DNA of 64,000 nt from Nanobdellota archaeon. Lineage in GTDB: Archaea; Nanobdellota; Nanobdellia; Pacearchaeales; GW2011-AR1. The stretch spans positions 1-64,000 of the forward strand of contig JAEWUG010000032.1 in NCBI GenBank assembly GCA_023397215.1, read 5' to 3'. Within the stretch, counting starts at the first letter, position 1. Every line of letters begins with the position of its first letter. The position numbers and the translations under genes are program-made. Positions 27,346 to 38,103 of this stretch are shown here, piece after piece. A model generated the notes under the pieces. That model saw only the letters and a program-made list of their open reading frames with translations, had not been told where the DNA came from and ran no database searches.

Positions 27346-28071
27346 ATGAATCAAAAAGAACAAGTGATAAGATTAGATAATGTAAAAAAATATTATTATC
27401 TTGGACAAAATGTTGTAAAAGCATTGGATGGAATAAATGTTTCAGTTAATCTTGGTGACTTTGTTGCAATAATGGGCCCATCTGGATCAGGGAAATCTAC
27501 TGCAATGAATATGATTGGTTCTTTAGATAAACCTAGTGGTGGAAGAATTTATTTAGATGGTAAAGATATCAATTCATTTGAAGAAAGTAAGCTTGCTCAG
27601 TTAAGAGGGAAGAAAATAGGTTTTATATTTCAACAATTTAATTTAATCCCTAATTTAACAGCTTTAGAAAATGTAGCATTACCCTTATTATTCCAAGGGA
27701 TAGATGAAATTACTCGTATCAAAAAAGCTAAACAATTATTAGAAATGATGGAATTAAAAGATAGATTAAATCACTATCCAAACCAACTTTCAGGAGGTCA
27801 ACAACAAAGAGTTGCTATTGCTCGTTCACTTGCAAATGAACCAGAAGTAATTTTAGCAGACGAGCCTACAGGAAATTTAGATACTAAAACAGGTGAAATT
27901 GTAATGGAATTTTTAGAAAAAATGCATAAAAAAGGTAAAACAATTATTATTGTAACTCATGATCCTGAACTTGCACTTGAATATGCAAATAAAATTTATT
28001 GGATTAAAGATGGTAAAGTTGAAAAGATTACAAAAAAACAAAACAATAAATGGCTAACAATAAAAGAGTAA
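27346..28071 (+). CDS. ABC transporter ATPase, LolD/MacB type
   Basis: From the ATG at 27346 (241 residues) the protein has Walker A GPSGSGKST, the signature LSGGQQQRVAIARSL, Walker B VILADEPTGNLD and the H-loop TH. These are typical of the MacB/LolD family that drives FtsX-like permeases. The start is chosen by a TATA tract (TTTTATAATATC) centred about 26 bases upstream; the longer frame from 27259 is AT-rich and non-conserved in character. It forms an operon with the two permease genes that follow (3 bases and 1 base gaps). Confidence 0.92.
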   Translation: MNQKEQVIRLDNVKKYYYLGQNVVKALDGINVSVNLGDFVAIMGPSGSGKSTAMNMIGSLDKPSGGRIYLDGKDINSFEESKLAQLRGKKIGFIFQQFNLIPNLTALENVALPLLFQGIDEITRIKKAKQLLEMMELKDRLNHYPNQLSGGQQQRVAIARSLANEPEVILADEPTGNLDTKTGEIVMEFLEKMHKKGKTIIIVTHDPELALEYANKIYWIKDGKVEKITKKQNNKWLTIKE

Positions 28072-28074
28072 AAT

Positions 28075-29286
28075 ATGAAAGATTATTTTTTATTAAGTTT
28101 TAGAAATCTAAAAAGAAGGGGTTTACGTAGTTGGTTAACAGTTATTGGAATTTTTATTGGGATTGCAGCAGTAGTTGCCTTAATTAGTTTAGGTCAAGCA
28201 TTACAATTAGCAATTTCTTCACAATTTACAAGTTTAGAACCGGATAAAATTCAATTGAAAAATGCAGATAATGGTATGGCTCCTCCAGGTTCTACTGCTG
28301 CAAAATCATTAACTCAAGATGAAATAGATTTGATTTCAAATATAAAATATATTAATGCTATTTATGGAACTTATCTTCGTCCTGTAACATTAAATTATAA
28401 TGATAAATCTCAATTTACTTTTGTTCAATCTCTTCCGAGTAATAATGAATACTTAGAATTGATTTATAGAAAATATAATAAACCAGAACAAGGAAATTTT
28501 CTTTTATCTTATAATAATCATAGAATATTATTAGGAAACTCTTTTTTAACAAATAATATCTTCGGTAAAGAAATAAAAGTAGGAGACAATCTTAAGATAA
28601 ATAATAAAGAATTTAGAGTTGTTGGATTTTTAGAAGAAACAGGTTCGTTTACAATTAATCAGGCTGTTTATTTGTTAGATGTTGATTTAGAAGATTTATT
28701 AAATTTAAAACAGAATTATGATTTAATTGAAATATATGTTGAAGATCAAAAATATATTGATGAAGTATCAAATCAAATTAAAGAAATAATCAGAAAAGAA
28801 AGAAAAGAAGAGGTTGGAGATGAATCTTTTTCAATAGATACTCCTGGTTCCACATTAAGTAATATTAATACAGTTTTAATTATGGTCAATGCAGTAGTAA
28901 TTGCTATTGCTTCTATTGCATTATTAATTGGAGGTATAGGAGTTGCAAATACAATGTTTACTTCAATTGTTGAAAGAAAAAAAGAAATTGGGATTATGAA
29001 AGCAATCGGTGCAAAAAATAAAGATATAATGAAGATTTTTTTGATTGAATCAGGTTTATTAGGATTTTTTGGTGGACTTGCAGGAGCATTATTTGGTTTA
29101 ACAATAGCTTATTTAGTTTCAAGCATCGCAAGACAAATCATTGGAGGAGAATTATTCAAAGTTACTTTATCTTGGCCATTATTAATTGGAGCTTCTTTAT
29201 TCTCATTTATAATCGGTTTAATTGCAGGTTATATTCCTGCAAGGCAAGCATCTAAATTAAATCCAGTACAAGCATTAAGAGGCTAA
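28075..29286 (+). CDS. MacB/FtsX-type ABC permease 1
   Basis: A 403-residue permease. It has one N-terminal transmembrane helix (about 22-43), a periplasmic-type MacB_PCD domain (about 45-265), and three C-terminal helices typical of FtsX domains, with the conserved VANTMFTSIVERKKEIGIMK between helices and the final PARQASKLNPVQALR motif. Such transporters work by mechanotransmission, often for peptide, lipoprotein or antimicrobial export. The substrate cannot be told. Confidence 0.9.
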   Translation: MKDYFLLSFRNLKRRGLRSWLTVIGIFIGIAAVVALISLGQALQLAISSQFTSLEPDKIQLKNADNGMAPPGSTAAKSLTQDEIDLISNIKYINAIYGTYLRPVTLNYNDKSQFTFVQSLPSNNEYLELIYRKYNKPEQGNFLLSYNNHRILLGNSFLTNNIFGKEIKVGDNLKINNKEFRVVGFLEETGSFTINQAVYLLDVDLEDLLNLKQNYDLIEIYVEDQKYIDEVSNQIKEIIRKERKEEVGDESFSIDTPGSTLSNINTVLIMVNAVVIAIASIALLIGGIGVANTMFTSIVERKKEIGIMKAIGAKNKDIMKIFLIESGLLGFFGGLAGALFGLTIAYLVSSIARQIIGGELFKVTLSWPLLIGASLFSFIIGLIAGYIPARQASKLNPVQALRG

Positions 29287-29287
29287 A

Positions 29288-30496
29288 ATGGTAAATAAAG
29301 AGTTTTTAAAATTAGCAAGTGCAAATTTAAGAAAAAGGAAATTAAGAAGTGGATTAACTCTTTTAGGGATAATTATTTCTGTAATTGTTATTTTTCTTCT
29401 TATTAGTTTATCTTTAGGATTACAACAAGGAATTGAAAATTTATTTAATCAAATGGGTCGAGATAAATTCTTTATTTATCCTATGGGTATCCCTGGTATT
29501 GCAAGTTCTTCTGATTTAACACTTAAAGATATTAATATTATTAACAAAGTTTCTGGAGTTGAAGAAACATTTTATGCAACAATGGATACTACAGAAATAA
29601 CTTTTAAAAATGAAAAAAGATATTTACAAACATTAGGTATTGTAGACGAAGATAATAAGGTTATTGATTTAACCTTTGATAGTTTTACATTAGAATTAAA
29701 AGAAGGATATTTTTTAAAACCACAAGAGAATAGAAAAGTAGTATTAGGTTTTAAAATCCCTTTTATCTTTGAAGAAATTAAAATTGGAGATTCTATCTTA
29801 ATAAATAATCAAAGATTTCAAATAATTGGAATTTTAGAATCATTAGGCAATGATATTGATGACTCTTCGATTTATATAAGTTATTCTGATTCCAAAAATT
29901 TATTTAATAATACAAAAGATAAAATTGACTTTGTAGGAATAAAAATAAAAGATATTAATAATATGAATTTGACAGTAGAAGAAACTAAAGATAAATTAGA
30001 TAAATATAGGAATGTTACAGAAGACACAAGAGATTATATTATTCAAACTCCTGAAGATATTTTAAATATTTTTAATTCTATTTTATCAATTATTACAATT
30101 TTTTTAATTGGAATTGGGAGTATTAGTGTTTTAGTAGGTGCTGTTGGAATTGCTAACACAATGTATACTTCTGTTCTTGAAAGAACAAGAGAAATTGGTG
30201 TAATGAAAGCAATCGGTGCAACTAATTTTTCAATTACTAAAATCTTTTTATTTGAATCAGTTTTATTAGGTTTAATCGGTGGAATAATTGGAATGTTTAT
30301 TGGTTTTTTATTTGCAGAATTAATTGGGTATTTAGTTTTAAATCTAGCAAATATTTCATATTTAAAACCAATATATCCTTTATACTTAATAATAGGAGTT
30401 TTAATATTTAGTATTTTAATTGGAATTATAAGCGGATTTTTACCTTCAAAAAATGCTTCAAAAACAAATATTGTAAATGCATTAAGATATGAGTAA
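29288..30496 (+). CDS. MacB/FtsX-type ABC permease 2
   Basis: A 402-residue paralogue of the upstream permease with the same layout and the matching motifs IANTMYTSVLERTREIGVMK and PSKNASKTNIVNALR. Two different permeases with one ATPase suggest a heterodimeric transporter. The stop codon directly abuts the stop of the convergent thermosome gene. Confidence 0.9.
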   Translation: MVNKEFLKLASANLRKRKLRSGLTLLGIIISVIVIFLLISLSLGLQQGIENLFNQMGRDKFFIYPMGIPGIASSSDLTLKDINIINKVSGVEETFYATMDTTEITFKNEKRYLQTLGIVDEDNKVIDLTFDSFTLELKEGYFLKPQENRKVVLGFKIPFIFEEIKIGDSILINNQRFQIIGILESLGNDIDDSSIYISYSDSKNLFNNTKDKIDFVGIKIKDINNMNLTVEETKDKLDKYRNVTEDTRDYIIQTPEDILNIFNSILSIITIFLIGIGSISVLVGAVGIANTMYTSVLERTREIGVMKAIGATNFSITKIFLFESVLLGLIGGIIGMFIGFLFAELIGYLVLNLANISYLKPIYPLYLIIGVLIFSILIGIISGFLPSKNASKTNIVNALRYE

Positions 30497-32086
30497 TTAA
30501 TCGTAATCTAACATAGAATTTGGATTATTCAAATTATTTCCTTTTCTTTTTTTTGCAGCAATTAAATCATCAATTCTAAGTATCATTATTGCTACTTCAC
30601 TTGCAGAACCAATTGCTTGAGTTTTAACTTTTAAAGGTTCAATAATTCCTTGTTTTAACATATCTTCAATTTTATTATTAAAAAGATTTAAACCAAAATT
30701 AGGATTATTAGATTCATGAGCAACTTTTAATTCTGTTAGAATGTCTATAGGATCTAGTCCTGCATTTTCTGCTAATGTAATTGGAATAAACTCTAGACTC
30801 TCAGCAAAAATTTCTACTGCTAATTGTTCTCTACCATTTAAAGTTTTTGCAAATTCTTTTAATCTACGTGATAGTTCTATTTCAATTGCTCCTCCTCCTG
30901 CAACAACTTTTGAATCTTTTAAAATGGAAGCAACATCACCTAATGCATCTTCAATAGCTCTTTGTATTTCATCTAAAATATGATCACTACTTCCCTTAAT
31001 TAAAATTGTCAAATTTTGTGGATTTTCACAGCCTATGATATAAGTAAATTCGTCGTCATTAATTCTCTTCTCAAATACTTTTTGAGCAGAACCAAGACTT
31101 TCTAAATCTAAATCTTCTAATCTTGCAACAATTTTTGCATTTGTAGCTTTTGAAACAGCTTGCATATCTGATTTAGGAACTCTTCTTATTGCATAAATTC
31201 CTGCTTTTGCTAAATAAAATTGAACTGATTCGTCAATTCCTTTTTGACAAAGAATTAAATTAGCCCCAGTCTTTTTTATTTTTTCAACTTTATTTTTTAA
31301 AATAATATCTTCTTGGGAAATAAAACTTTGTAATTGTTCTGGAGAAGCAATTGAAATTTTACTTGTATTTTCTAAGGATCTTAATTCTAAGGCTTCTTCA
31401 ATTAAAGCAACTTTAACATTTTGAATTTCTTTAGGCATATCCATTGAAACTCTTCCTTTATCTAAAATTATCCCTTGAATTAATTCTGTTTCTTCTATTG
31501 ATTCTCCTTTTTGTTTTTCTATTCTAATATTTTTTATATCAAAATCTTTTCCTTGGTTTAATAAGGTGATTGCTTGGAGAATAATAGATGAAAATTTTTC
31601 TTTTAAATATTCAGCACTTTTTCCAGTCATTGCAGTCTTTGCAACTTGTATTAATTCTTCTTCTGTACTAATATCTATTGTTAAACTTTCTAAAATTTCA
31701 ATTGCTTTTTTTTGGGCGAGCCTGTAACCTTGAGTGATAATTGTAGGATGTATTTTAAGGTCTAATAATTTCTCTGCATTTTCTAATAATTTACCTGCGA
31801 TCATTACTACTGTTGTTGTACCATCTCCAACTTCTTTTTCTTGAGTTTTAGAAACTTCAACTAACATTTTTGCAGCAGGATGTTCTATTTCCATTTCTTC
31901 TAAAATTGTCACACCATCATTTGTTATTGTAATGTTCCCTGCATTATCTAACAACATTTTATCCATTCCCTTTGGTCCTAAAGTTGTTTTTAATGTTTCT
32001 GCTAAGATTTTTGCTGCTAATATATTATTCCTTTGTGTATTTCTTTTAGAAACTCCTTGTAAAGATTCATCATTTTCTTCCATCAT
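30497..32086 (-). CDS. ths: Thermosome subunit (group II chaperonin)
   Basis: A 529-residue CCT/thermosome protein. The nucleotide motifs [21 protein letters not shown] and GDGTTTVVM are near the N-terminus, [16 protein letters not shown] is near residue 396, and the family-typical hinge residues are present. The double-ring chaperonin folds cytosolic proteins. The C-terminal tail ([10 protein letters not shown]) is short and lacks the usual Gly/Met-rich end. The two ATGs at 32084-32086 and 32081-32083 are both possible starts. No TCAACAA site like that at grpE is seen upstream, so its regulation seems separate. Confidence 0.95.
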   Translation of the reverse strand: MMEENDESLQGVSKRNTQRNNILAAKILAETLKTTLGPKGMDKMLLDNAGNITITNDGVTILEEMEIEHPAAKMLVEVSKTQEKEVGDGTTTVVMIAGKLLENAEKLLDLKIHPTIITQGYRLAQKKAIEILESLTIDISTEEELIQVAKTAMTGKSAEYLKEKFSSIILQAITLLNQGKDFDIKNIRIEKQKGESIEETELIQGIILDKGRVSMDMPKEIQNVKVALIEEALELRSLENTSKISIASPEQLQSFISQEDIILKNKVEKIKKTGANLILCQKGIDESVQFYLAKAGIYAIRRVPKSDMQAVSKATNAKIVARLEDLDLESLGSAQKVFEKRINDDEFTYIIGCENPQNLTILIKGSSDHILDEIQRAIEDALGDVASILKDSKVVAGGGAIEIELSRRLKEFAKTLNGREQLAVEIFAESLEFIPITLAENAGLDPIDILTELKVAHESNNPNFGLNLFNNKIEDMLKQGIIEPLKVKTQAIGSASEVAIMILRIDDLIAAKKRKGNNLNNPNSMLDYD

Positions 32087-32187
32087 TATTAAAATAAGTA
32101 ATTTTATCTTTTAAGAATTTATACACTCTAGAGATATAATCTATTATTAAAAGTAATATTTATAAATACTTTAATTATTTTTAATAT

Positions 32188-32895
32188 ATGATTATTCAAA
32201 ATATATTTGAGGGTGATTTTAATGATGAAGTGCATAATGATTTTATAAAATTTTCAAGAGGAGAATTTAAAGATAGATATTTAATTGAAGCAAAAAAACA
32301 AACAAATAAATGGTCTATAAAAACTAGTTTTGAGTTTACAAATTCTTTTGTTAAATCTTGTTTAGAAAAAGAGAAGAACACTTTTAAAGTTACAGGTATT
32401 ATTTCAACAACATTAGATATTAAAGATGATATCCCCTTTGAAATATCTAAAGTAAGTCAATTTCAAGGAGTTAAAAAATATATTATAAATACAGAAGTTA
32501 AATCTGAAGAAATATTAAATTTAATAAAAAAGTATCCAAGAGTTTTTTTTGCATTAAGTTTTAAAGGAAAAGACTTTGAATTAAAAGTAAAAGCTAAACC
32601 TCCAAAAAGTGGCTCTTCAAATAAAAAAGATGATGAAGAAACTAAAGCTGATTTTTGTACATTAAAAACAGATGATAAAGATTTATTAAATCAAATTTTT
32701 TTTGATGTAGGTTTAAATTGGAAAGAAGCTAAAATAAATCATACAATTAAAGTAGAAAACATTATTTATCCAAATGATATGGATAAGTTAAAACCTGCAC
32801 AAGTAAGAGAATTATCTAAAAGAGAAGGAATTCTAATAAGAAATATTACTTTAGATGATAAAAAACAAGTAAAAGAAGCAAAGTTTATTGCTTAA
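32188..32895 (+). CDS. Conserved-looking hypothetical protein
   Basis: A 235-residue soluble protein. The first 130 residues alternate beta-like segments. A lysine/serine-rich linker (about 138-155, KPPKSGSSNKKDDEE) leads to a C-terminal domain of about 80 residues. I do not recognise the family. A TATA box ATTTATAAATA is centred about 25 bases before the ATG, giving a leaderless start. It shares the divergent region with the thermosome gene and converges on valS. Confidence 0.55.
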   Translation: MIIQNIFEGDFNDEVHNDFIKFSRGEFKDRYLIEAKKQTNKWSIKTSFEFTNSFVKSCLEKEKNTFKVTGIISTTLDIKDDIPFEISKVSQFQGVKKYIINTEVKSEEILNLIKKYPRVFFALSFKGKDFELKVKAKPPKSGSSNKKDDEETKADFCTLKTDDKDLLNQIFFDVGLNWKEAKINHTIKVENIIYPNDMDKLKPAQVRELSKREGILIRNITLDDKKQVKEAKFIA

Positions 32896-32897
32896 AA

Positions 32898-35291
32898 TTA
32901 TTCTAAGAACTCTATTTTAAAATCACCTTCTAAAATTTCTCGAGCATTACTTACATTTTTGAAATCATCTAACATTCCATTTAAAAGTTCTAATTTTTCT
33001 GATGGTAAATACAGTTTAATTTCTGTTTTCATTGATTTTTGAGCATCACTTTTATTTTGTCTTACTTCTTTTAAAATATCTAAAAATGCATCATAAATTT
33101 TTAAGTCTGTTTCATCACTTTCTATTTGAGAAGGCCATGATGTCAAATGAATTGATTTAATCTTTTCATTTAAAATAAAATATTTTTGATATAATTCTTC
33201 TGTAATAAAAGGAATAATTGGTGCAAACATCTTTAATATATTTAATAAAGCTTTATACAAAACATATTTAGCAGATTCTTTTTCTGAATCATTTCCATTA
33301 TAAATCCTTTTTTTAATAATTTCTAAATAATTATCACAAAAATCTTTAAAGAAAAATTGTTCAGTTTCATATTTTGCTTTTGAATATTCATATAACTCAA
33401 AATAATTTGTAGTATTTTGAATTGTTTGATTTAATTTTTTTAAGAATAAATTATCAAATTTCTTTAATTCCTTAGGTTTGATAGGAGAATAATTTTCTAA
33501 ATTTAAAAAAACAAAATTTGTTGCATTTATTATTTTTGTAATTAATTTTTTACCAGATTTTAATTCATTTTCTGGGAAGCTTAAATCTTCACCAGGTTTT
33601 GAATAAGAAGATAAATATCTTAAAACATCAGAACCCCATTCATTAATTACTTCTTGAGGAGAAATACCATTTCCTAGAGATTTAGACATCTTTTTTCCAT
33701 CTGAACTTAACATCCAACCATTAATGAATAATTCTTCCCAAGGTTTTTGATTATAATGAAGATATGATTTTAAAATAGTATTAAAATCCCAAAATGTGAT
33801 TATATCATGACCATTTCTTCTTATATTTAATGGTTTATCTTTGATTTTATTATAAATTTTAGTTTCTTTCAAAATATCTTTAATTATTGTAGGTGTTAAA
33901 GATGAAGTTGCCCATGTATTCATAATGTCTGTTTCAGGAATAAACTCTTCACAACCACAATTAGGACATTTTTTTAATGAAGGCTTTGATTCTAAAGGGT
34001 CTATTGGTAAATCTTCTTTTCTGGCTAGAATAACCTCATCACAATTTTTACAATACCATACTGGAAAAGGAATTCCAAAAGGAATTTGCCTTGAAATACA
34101 CCAATCCCACTTTAATCCATTAACCCAATTATTATATCTTGTTTTCATAAAATCAGGATACCATTTTATTTCGTCGCCCCATTTCAACATTTCTTCTTTT
34201 AAATCTAAATATTTAACAAACCATTGCTTTGTAGTTATAAATTCAACAGGAGTATGACATCTTTCACAAACATTTACAACTTGAAAAATTTTTTCTTGTT
34301 TAATTAAAAGATTTTCTTTTTTTAAATCTTCAATAATCTTTTTTCTAGCTTCTGTGATTTCAAGGCCCTTATAATTCTCACAAATTTCACTCATTGTTCC
34401 ATCTAAATTTAAAGCATTTTTAATCTCTAAATCATATTGTTTTTGCCATTCCATATCTGTTTGATCTCCAAAAGTACAGCACATAACAATTCCAGAACCT
34501 TTGTTTGGGTCTGCTTTCTCATCAGATAAAATAGGAACTTCAAAATTAAATAAAGGGACTTTAGCTTTTTTACCAACTAATTCTTTTGCTCTTACATCTT
34601 TTGGATTGATAAATAAACATACACATGCAGGTAATAATTCTGGACGAGTTGTAGAAATAATTATATCTTTAGTTTTTACTTTAAAAATAATATCATTAAA
34701 TAAAGTCTCTTTTTCAAAATCAACTAATTCTACTTGAGCTATTGTTGTTTGACAATTAACACACCAAAGAGATGGAGATTTTGTTCTATATTCTCTTCCT
34801 TTATTATATAAGTCAATAAAACTCTCTTGAGAAATCCTTCTAGAACGATCATCTATTGTTGAATAAAATAAATCTAAATCAGCAGACATTCCAGACCTTT
34901 GATAGTCTTTAATAAATGAAGGAACATATTCTTCTTGGATTGTTTTATGACATAAATTAATAAAATCTTCTCTAGACATATTCTTTGCTTTGATATTTTT
35001 TTCTTTTTCAATTAATTTTAATGTTGGGAGTCCATTGTTATCTGTTCCAAAAGGATTCAATACATTAAAACCTCTCATTCTTTTATATCGAGCAATAAAA
35101 TCTTGTTGAGAATCACCAAAAAAATGTCCCATATGCAATTTTCCAGAAACTGTTGGAGGAGGTGTATCAATTGAAAAAATAGGTTTTTCTGAATTAAAAT
35201 CAAATTTGTAAATTTTCTCTTTATTCCAATATTCTAACCACTTATTCTCTACTTCATTGAAATCATAAATTTCTTTTTTTTCTTTTTTCAT
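32898..35291 (-). CDS. valS: Valyl-tRNA synthetase
   Basis: A class I synthetase of 797 residues. The HIGH-type motif is KLHMGH in the valine-specific context DTPPPTVSGKLHMGHFFG, and the KMSKS motif is SDGKKMSKSLGNG. The editing (CP1) domain STTRPELLPACV is present. Zinc-type cysteine pairs occur in SLWCVNC and in CERCHTP. It charges tRNA-Val. It is shorter than bacterial ValRS (about 880-950) because the C-terminal coiled-coil arm is missing, as in other archaeal forms. Confidence 0.95.
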   Translation of the reverse strand: MKKEKKEIYDFNEVENKWLEYWNKEKIYKFDFNSEKPIFSIDTPPPTVSGKLHMGHFFGDSQQDFIARYKRMRGFNVLNPFGTDNNGLPTLKLIEKEKNIKAKNMSREDFINLCHKTIQEEYVPSFIKDYQRSGMSADLDLFYSTIDDRSRRISQESFIDLYNKGREYRTKSPSLWCVNCQTTIAQVELVDFEKETLFNDIIFKVKTKDIIISTTRPELLPACVCLFINPKDVRAKELVGKKAKVPLFNFEVPILSDEKADPNKGSGIVMCCTFGDQTDMEWQKQYDLEIKNALNLDGTMSEICENYKGLEITEARKKIIEDLKKENLLIKQEKIFQVVNVCERCHTPVEFITTKQWFVKYLDLKEEMLKWGDEIKWYPDFMKTRYNNWVNGLKWDWCISRQIPFGIPFPVWYCKNCDEVILARKEDLPIDPLESKPSLKKCPNCGCEEFIPETDIMNTWATSSLTPTIIKDILKETKIYNKIKDKPLNIRRNGHDIITFWDFNTILKSYLHYNQKPWEELFINGWMLSSDGKKMSKSLGNGISPQEVINEWGSDVLRYLSSYSKPGEDLSFPENELKSGKKLITKIINATNFVFLNLENYSPIKPKELKKFDNLFLKKLNQTIQNTTNYFELYEYSKAKYETEQFFFKDFCDNYLEIIKKRIYNGNDSEKESAKYVLYKALLNILKMFAPIIPFITEELYQKYFILNEKIKSIHLTSWPSQIESDETDLKIYDAFLDILKEVRQNKSDAQKSMKTEIKLYLPSEKLELLNGMLDDFKNVSNAREILEGDFKIEFLE

Positions 35292-35372
35292 ATAATAAAA
35301 TATAAATTACTCTTTAAAAAATTGTTGATATTATTTAATTAAATTTATTAATGAAAAATAATCCTTTAATTT

Positions 35373-35954
35373 ATGAAAAAAGTACTTATTGCAAGTGATA
35401 TACATAATGATAAAAGGGTTATTGAACATTTATTAAATCTATCAAATAAACATAAAATTGATTTAATTATTTTAGCAGGAGATATTGCTACATATGATTC
35501 TTTTAATCCAGAGTTAATTAAACCTTTAATAGAAAATTACAAAGTTTTGTTTATCCCTGGAAATTGTGACTTTGACGAAGATTTAAAGAAATTTGATAAA
35601 AAAGCAATAAATATTGACAAAGAAATTTATTTTTTAGAAGATATTGCAATTATTGGGATTGGATGTAAAAATTGGAAATTAAAATTAACTAAAAAAGATT
35701 TTAATGAATTAGATTTAAAATTTAAAGAAATTAAACCAAAAAAAACAATTTTAATTTCTCATTTACATATTAAAGACACAATTGCAGAATTTTCAGGAAT
35801 TCAAGGAGATGATTATTTAAAAAAAATAATATTAAATCATCAACCGATGATTGCATTTTGTGGACATGTTCATGAAGCAGAAGGAATGATTGATAAAATA
35901 GAAAAAACAAAAATTATTCAAGTAGGAAAAAAAGGATTAATAATTGAAATATAA
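35373..35954 (+). CDS. Calcineurin-like metallophosphoesterase
   Basis: A 193-residue protein with the five phosphoesterase motifs in order: ASDIHND, LAGDIA, PGNCD, ISHLH and CGHVH. These bind two metal ions and hydrolyse phosphodiesters or phosphomonoesters. The size and the GNCD variant fit the small archaeal MJ0936/YfcE-like group. The substrate is unknown. It is followed 46 bases later by topA on the same strand. Confidence 0.85.
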   Translation: MKKVLIASDIHNDKRVIEHLLNLSNKHKIDLIILAGDIATYDSFNPELIKPLIENYKVLFIPGNCDFDEDLKKFDKKAINIDKEIYFLEDIAIIGIGCKNWKLKLTKKDFNELDLKFKEIKPKKTILISHLHIKDTIAEFSGIQGDDYLKKIILNHQPMIAFCGHVHEAEGMIDKIEKTKIIQVGKKGLIIEI

Positions 35955-36000
35955 TTTATTAAACAAAAAGTAATTAAAAGCTTATTATTTTGAGTTAAAC

Positions 36001-38103
36001 ATGAAAACAAGTAAAACAACATTAATTATTACTGAAAAACCTCAAGCAGCACAAAAAATTGCATTTGCACTTTCTAATGGAAAAGATGAAAAAATAACAA
36101 CAAAAGATAAAGTCTCTTATTATACATTTCAAAAAAATAAAGAAAACTATATTGTTGGTTGTGCTGTTGGACATTTATTTAGTATTCAACAAATTGAAAA
36201 AAGAGGACCTTTTCCTAATTTTAATGTTGAATGGCAACCTGCTTACAACAAAAAAGACTCTTCATTTACAAAAAAATATTTTAGTGTTCTAAAAAAATTA
36301 GCAAAGGATGCTGAGAATTTTATTGTGGCAACAGACTTTGATAGAGAAGGTGAAGTAATTGGATGGAATGTTATTAGACATATTTGTAAAAAGAAAGATG
36401 CTAAGAGAATGAAATTTTCTACACTTACAAAAGAAGAATTAGAAAAATCATTTGAGAAATTATTACCTTCTATTCAAAAAGGACAAGCATATGCGGGAGA
36501 AACAAGACATTATTTAGATTGGTTTTATGGTATTAATTTATCTCGTGGTTTAATGAAAGCTCTTTCACAAACAGGCCATTTTAAGATTTTATCTATTGGT
36601 AGAATTCAAGGACCAGCATTACATCTTTTAGTTGAAAAAGAAAAAGAAATTCAGAAGTTTATTCCAACTCCTTATTGGCAGATTTTTCTTCAAGTTCAAG
36701 ATATTAAAAATCAAAAATTAGAAGTTAAATTTATTCAAGATATTACAAAAGAATCTGAACTATTAAAATTTCAACATTTAAAAGGTAAAAAGGCAATTGC
36801 AGAAACAACAATTAAAAATGAAGAAGTTCCTGCTCCTATTCCATTTGATTTGACAACTCTTCAAACAGAAAGTTATAAAAGACATAAATTCACTCCATCT
36901 CAAACATTACAAATTGCTCAAAAATTATATACTGAAGGAATTATTTCTTATCCAAGAACATCTTCTCAAGAATATCCTGATTCAATAGGTTATGATAAAA
37001 TATTAAAACAATTAAAGAAATATACTACTCTCGTAAAATATGCAACTAAAAAGAAACCAACAAAAGGAAATAAAACAGACCCTGCTCATCCTGCAATTTA
37101 TCCAACTGGAGAAATGAAAAAATTAACTCCAAGTGATAAAAAAATATATGATTTAATAGTAAAAAGATTTATTTCTTGTTTTTGTGAGCCAGCAATTGTT
37201 GAGAATAAAAAAGTAGAAGTTAAAGTCAATGATTTATTATTTAGAGCAAAAGGATATCAAATTAAAGAAAAGAACTGGATGAATGTATACCCTAGTGATA
37301 TTAAAGAAGAAGAGATTTTTGCATTAAATGGAGATGTAAATATTAATGAAATTAGAATTGAAGAAAAAATGACTAAACCTCCAAAAAGATATACTCAAGC
37401 TTCTTTGATTAAAGAACTTGAAAAAAGAAATTTAGGAACAAAAGCTACAAGAGCACAAATTATTGATACACTCTTTTCAAGAGGATATGCTAAAGGAAAA
37501 TCTGTTGAAGTTACAGAATTAGGTTTAAAACTAGATGAAACCCTCACAAAATTTGCTCCTTTAATCTTAGATGAAAAATTAACAAGTGATATGGAAATAG
37601 AAATGGAAAAAATAGAATTATCAAAAAAGGATTTTGAAAAACAACAAGAGAAATTATTAGATAAATCAAAAAAAACAATTGAGATTATTGCTAAAGATTT
37701 CACTAAAAACTTAGAAAAGATTGGCGAATTATTATCAGATGCAAACCAACAAGTAATCAAAGAAGAAATTGAAGAAAATACAATGACTCAATGTCCCAAA
37801 TGTAAAAAAGGTCAACTAACAATAAAATATGCTAGACAATATAATAGATATTTTGTTGCTTGTAATAATTATCCTGAATGTAAAACAACTTATTCCTTAC
37901 CTCCAAATGGATTTATGAAACCTGCAAGAGACAAAGAAGGAAATTTAGAAATGTGTCAAGAGTGTAATTTCCCTTTAATTGTATCTATGAGAAAAGGAAG
38001 AGCACCTTGGAAATTTTGTTTTAATCCTGATTGTTCAACAAATGAAGAATTAAAAAAGAAAAAAGAAGAATTTAAAAAAAGTTTAAAGAAAAAGAAAAAT
38101 TAA
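36001..38103 (+). CDS. topA: DNA topoisomerase I (type IA)
   Basis: A 700-residue enzyme. It has an N-terminal Toprim domain (TTLIITEKPQAAQK; DFDRE at 112-116), the catalytic tyrosine Y317 in ISYPRTSSQEYP, and two C-terminal zinc-finger blocks (CPKCKKG...CNNYPEC and CQEC...CFNPDC) followed by a lysine-rich tail. It relaxes negatively supercoiled DNA. The stop overlaps the convergent glycosyltransferase by 4 bases. Confidence 0.96.
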   Translation: MKTSKTTLIITEKPQAAQKIAFALSNGKDEKITTKDKVSYYTFQKNKENYIVGCAVGHLFSIQQIEKRGPFPNFNVEWQPAYNKKDSSFTKKYFSVLKKLAKDAENFIVATDFDREGEVIGWNVIRHICKKKDAKRMKFSTLTKEELEKSFEKLLPSIQKGQAYAGETRHYLDWFYGINLSRGLMKALSQTGHFKILSIGRIQGPALHLLVEKEKEIQKFIPTPYWQIFLQVQDIKNQKLEVKFIQDITKESELLKFQHLKGKKAIAETTIKNEEVPAPIPFDLTTLQTESYKRHKFTPSQTLQIAQKLYTEGIISYPRTSSQEYPDSIGYDKILKQLKKYTTLVKYATKKKPTKGNKTDPAHPAIYPTGEMKKLTPSDKKIYDLIVKRFISCFCEPAIVENKKVEVKVNDLLFRAKGYQIKEKNWMNVYPSDIKEEEIFALNGDVNINEIRIEEKMTKPPKRYTQASLIKELEKRNLGTKATRAQIIDTLFSRGYAKGKSVEVTELGLKLDETLTKFAPLILDEKLTSDMEIEMEKIELSKKDFEKQQEKLLDKSKKTIEIIAKDFTKNLEKIGELLSDANQQVIKEEIEENTMTQCPKCKKGQLTIKYARQYNRYFVACNNYPECKTTYSLPPNGFMKPARDKEGNLEMCQECNFPLIVSMRKGRAPWKFCFNPDCSTNEELKKKKEEFKKSLKKKKN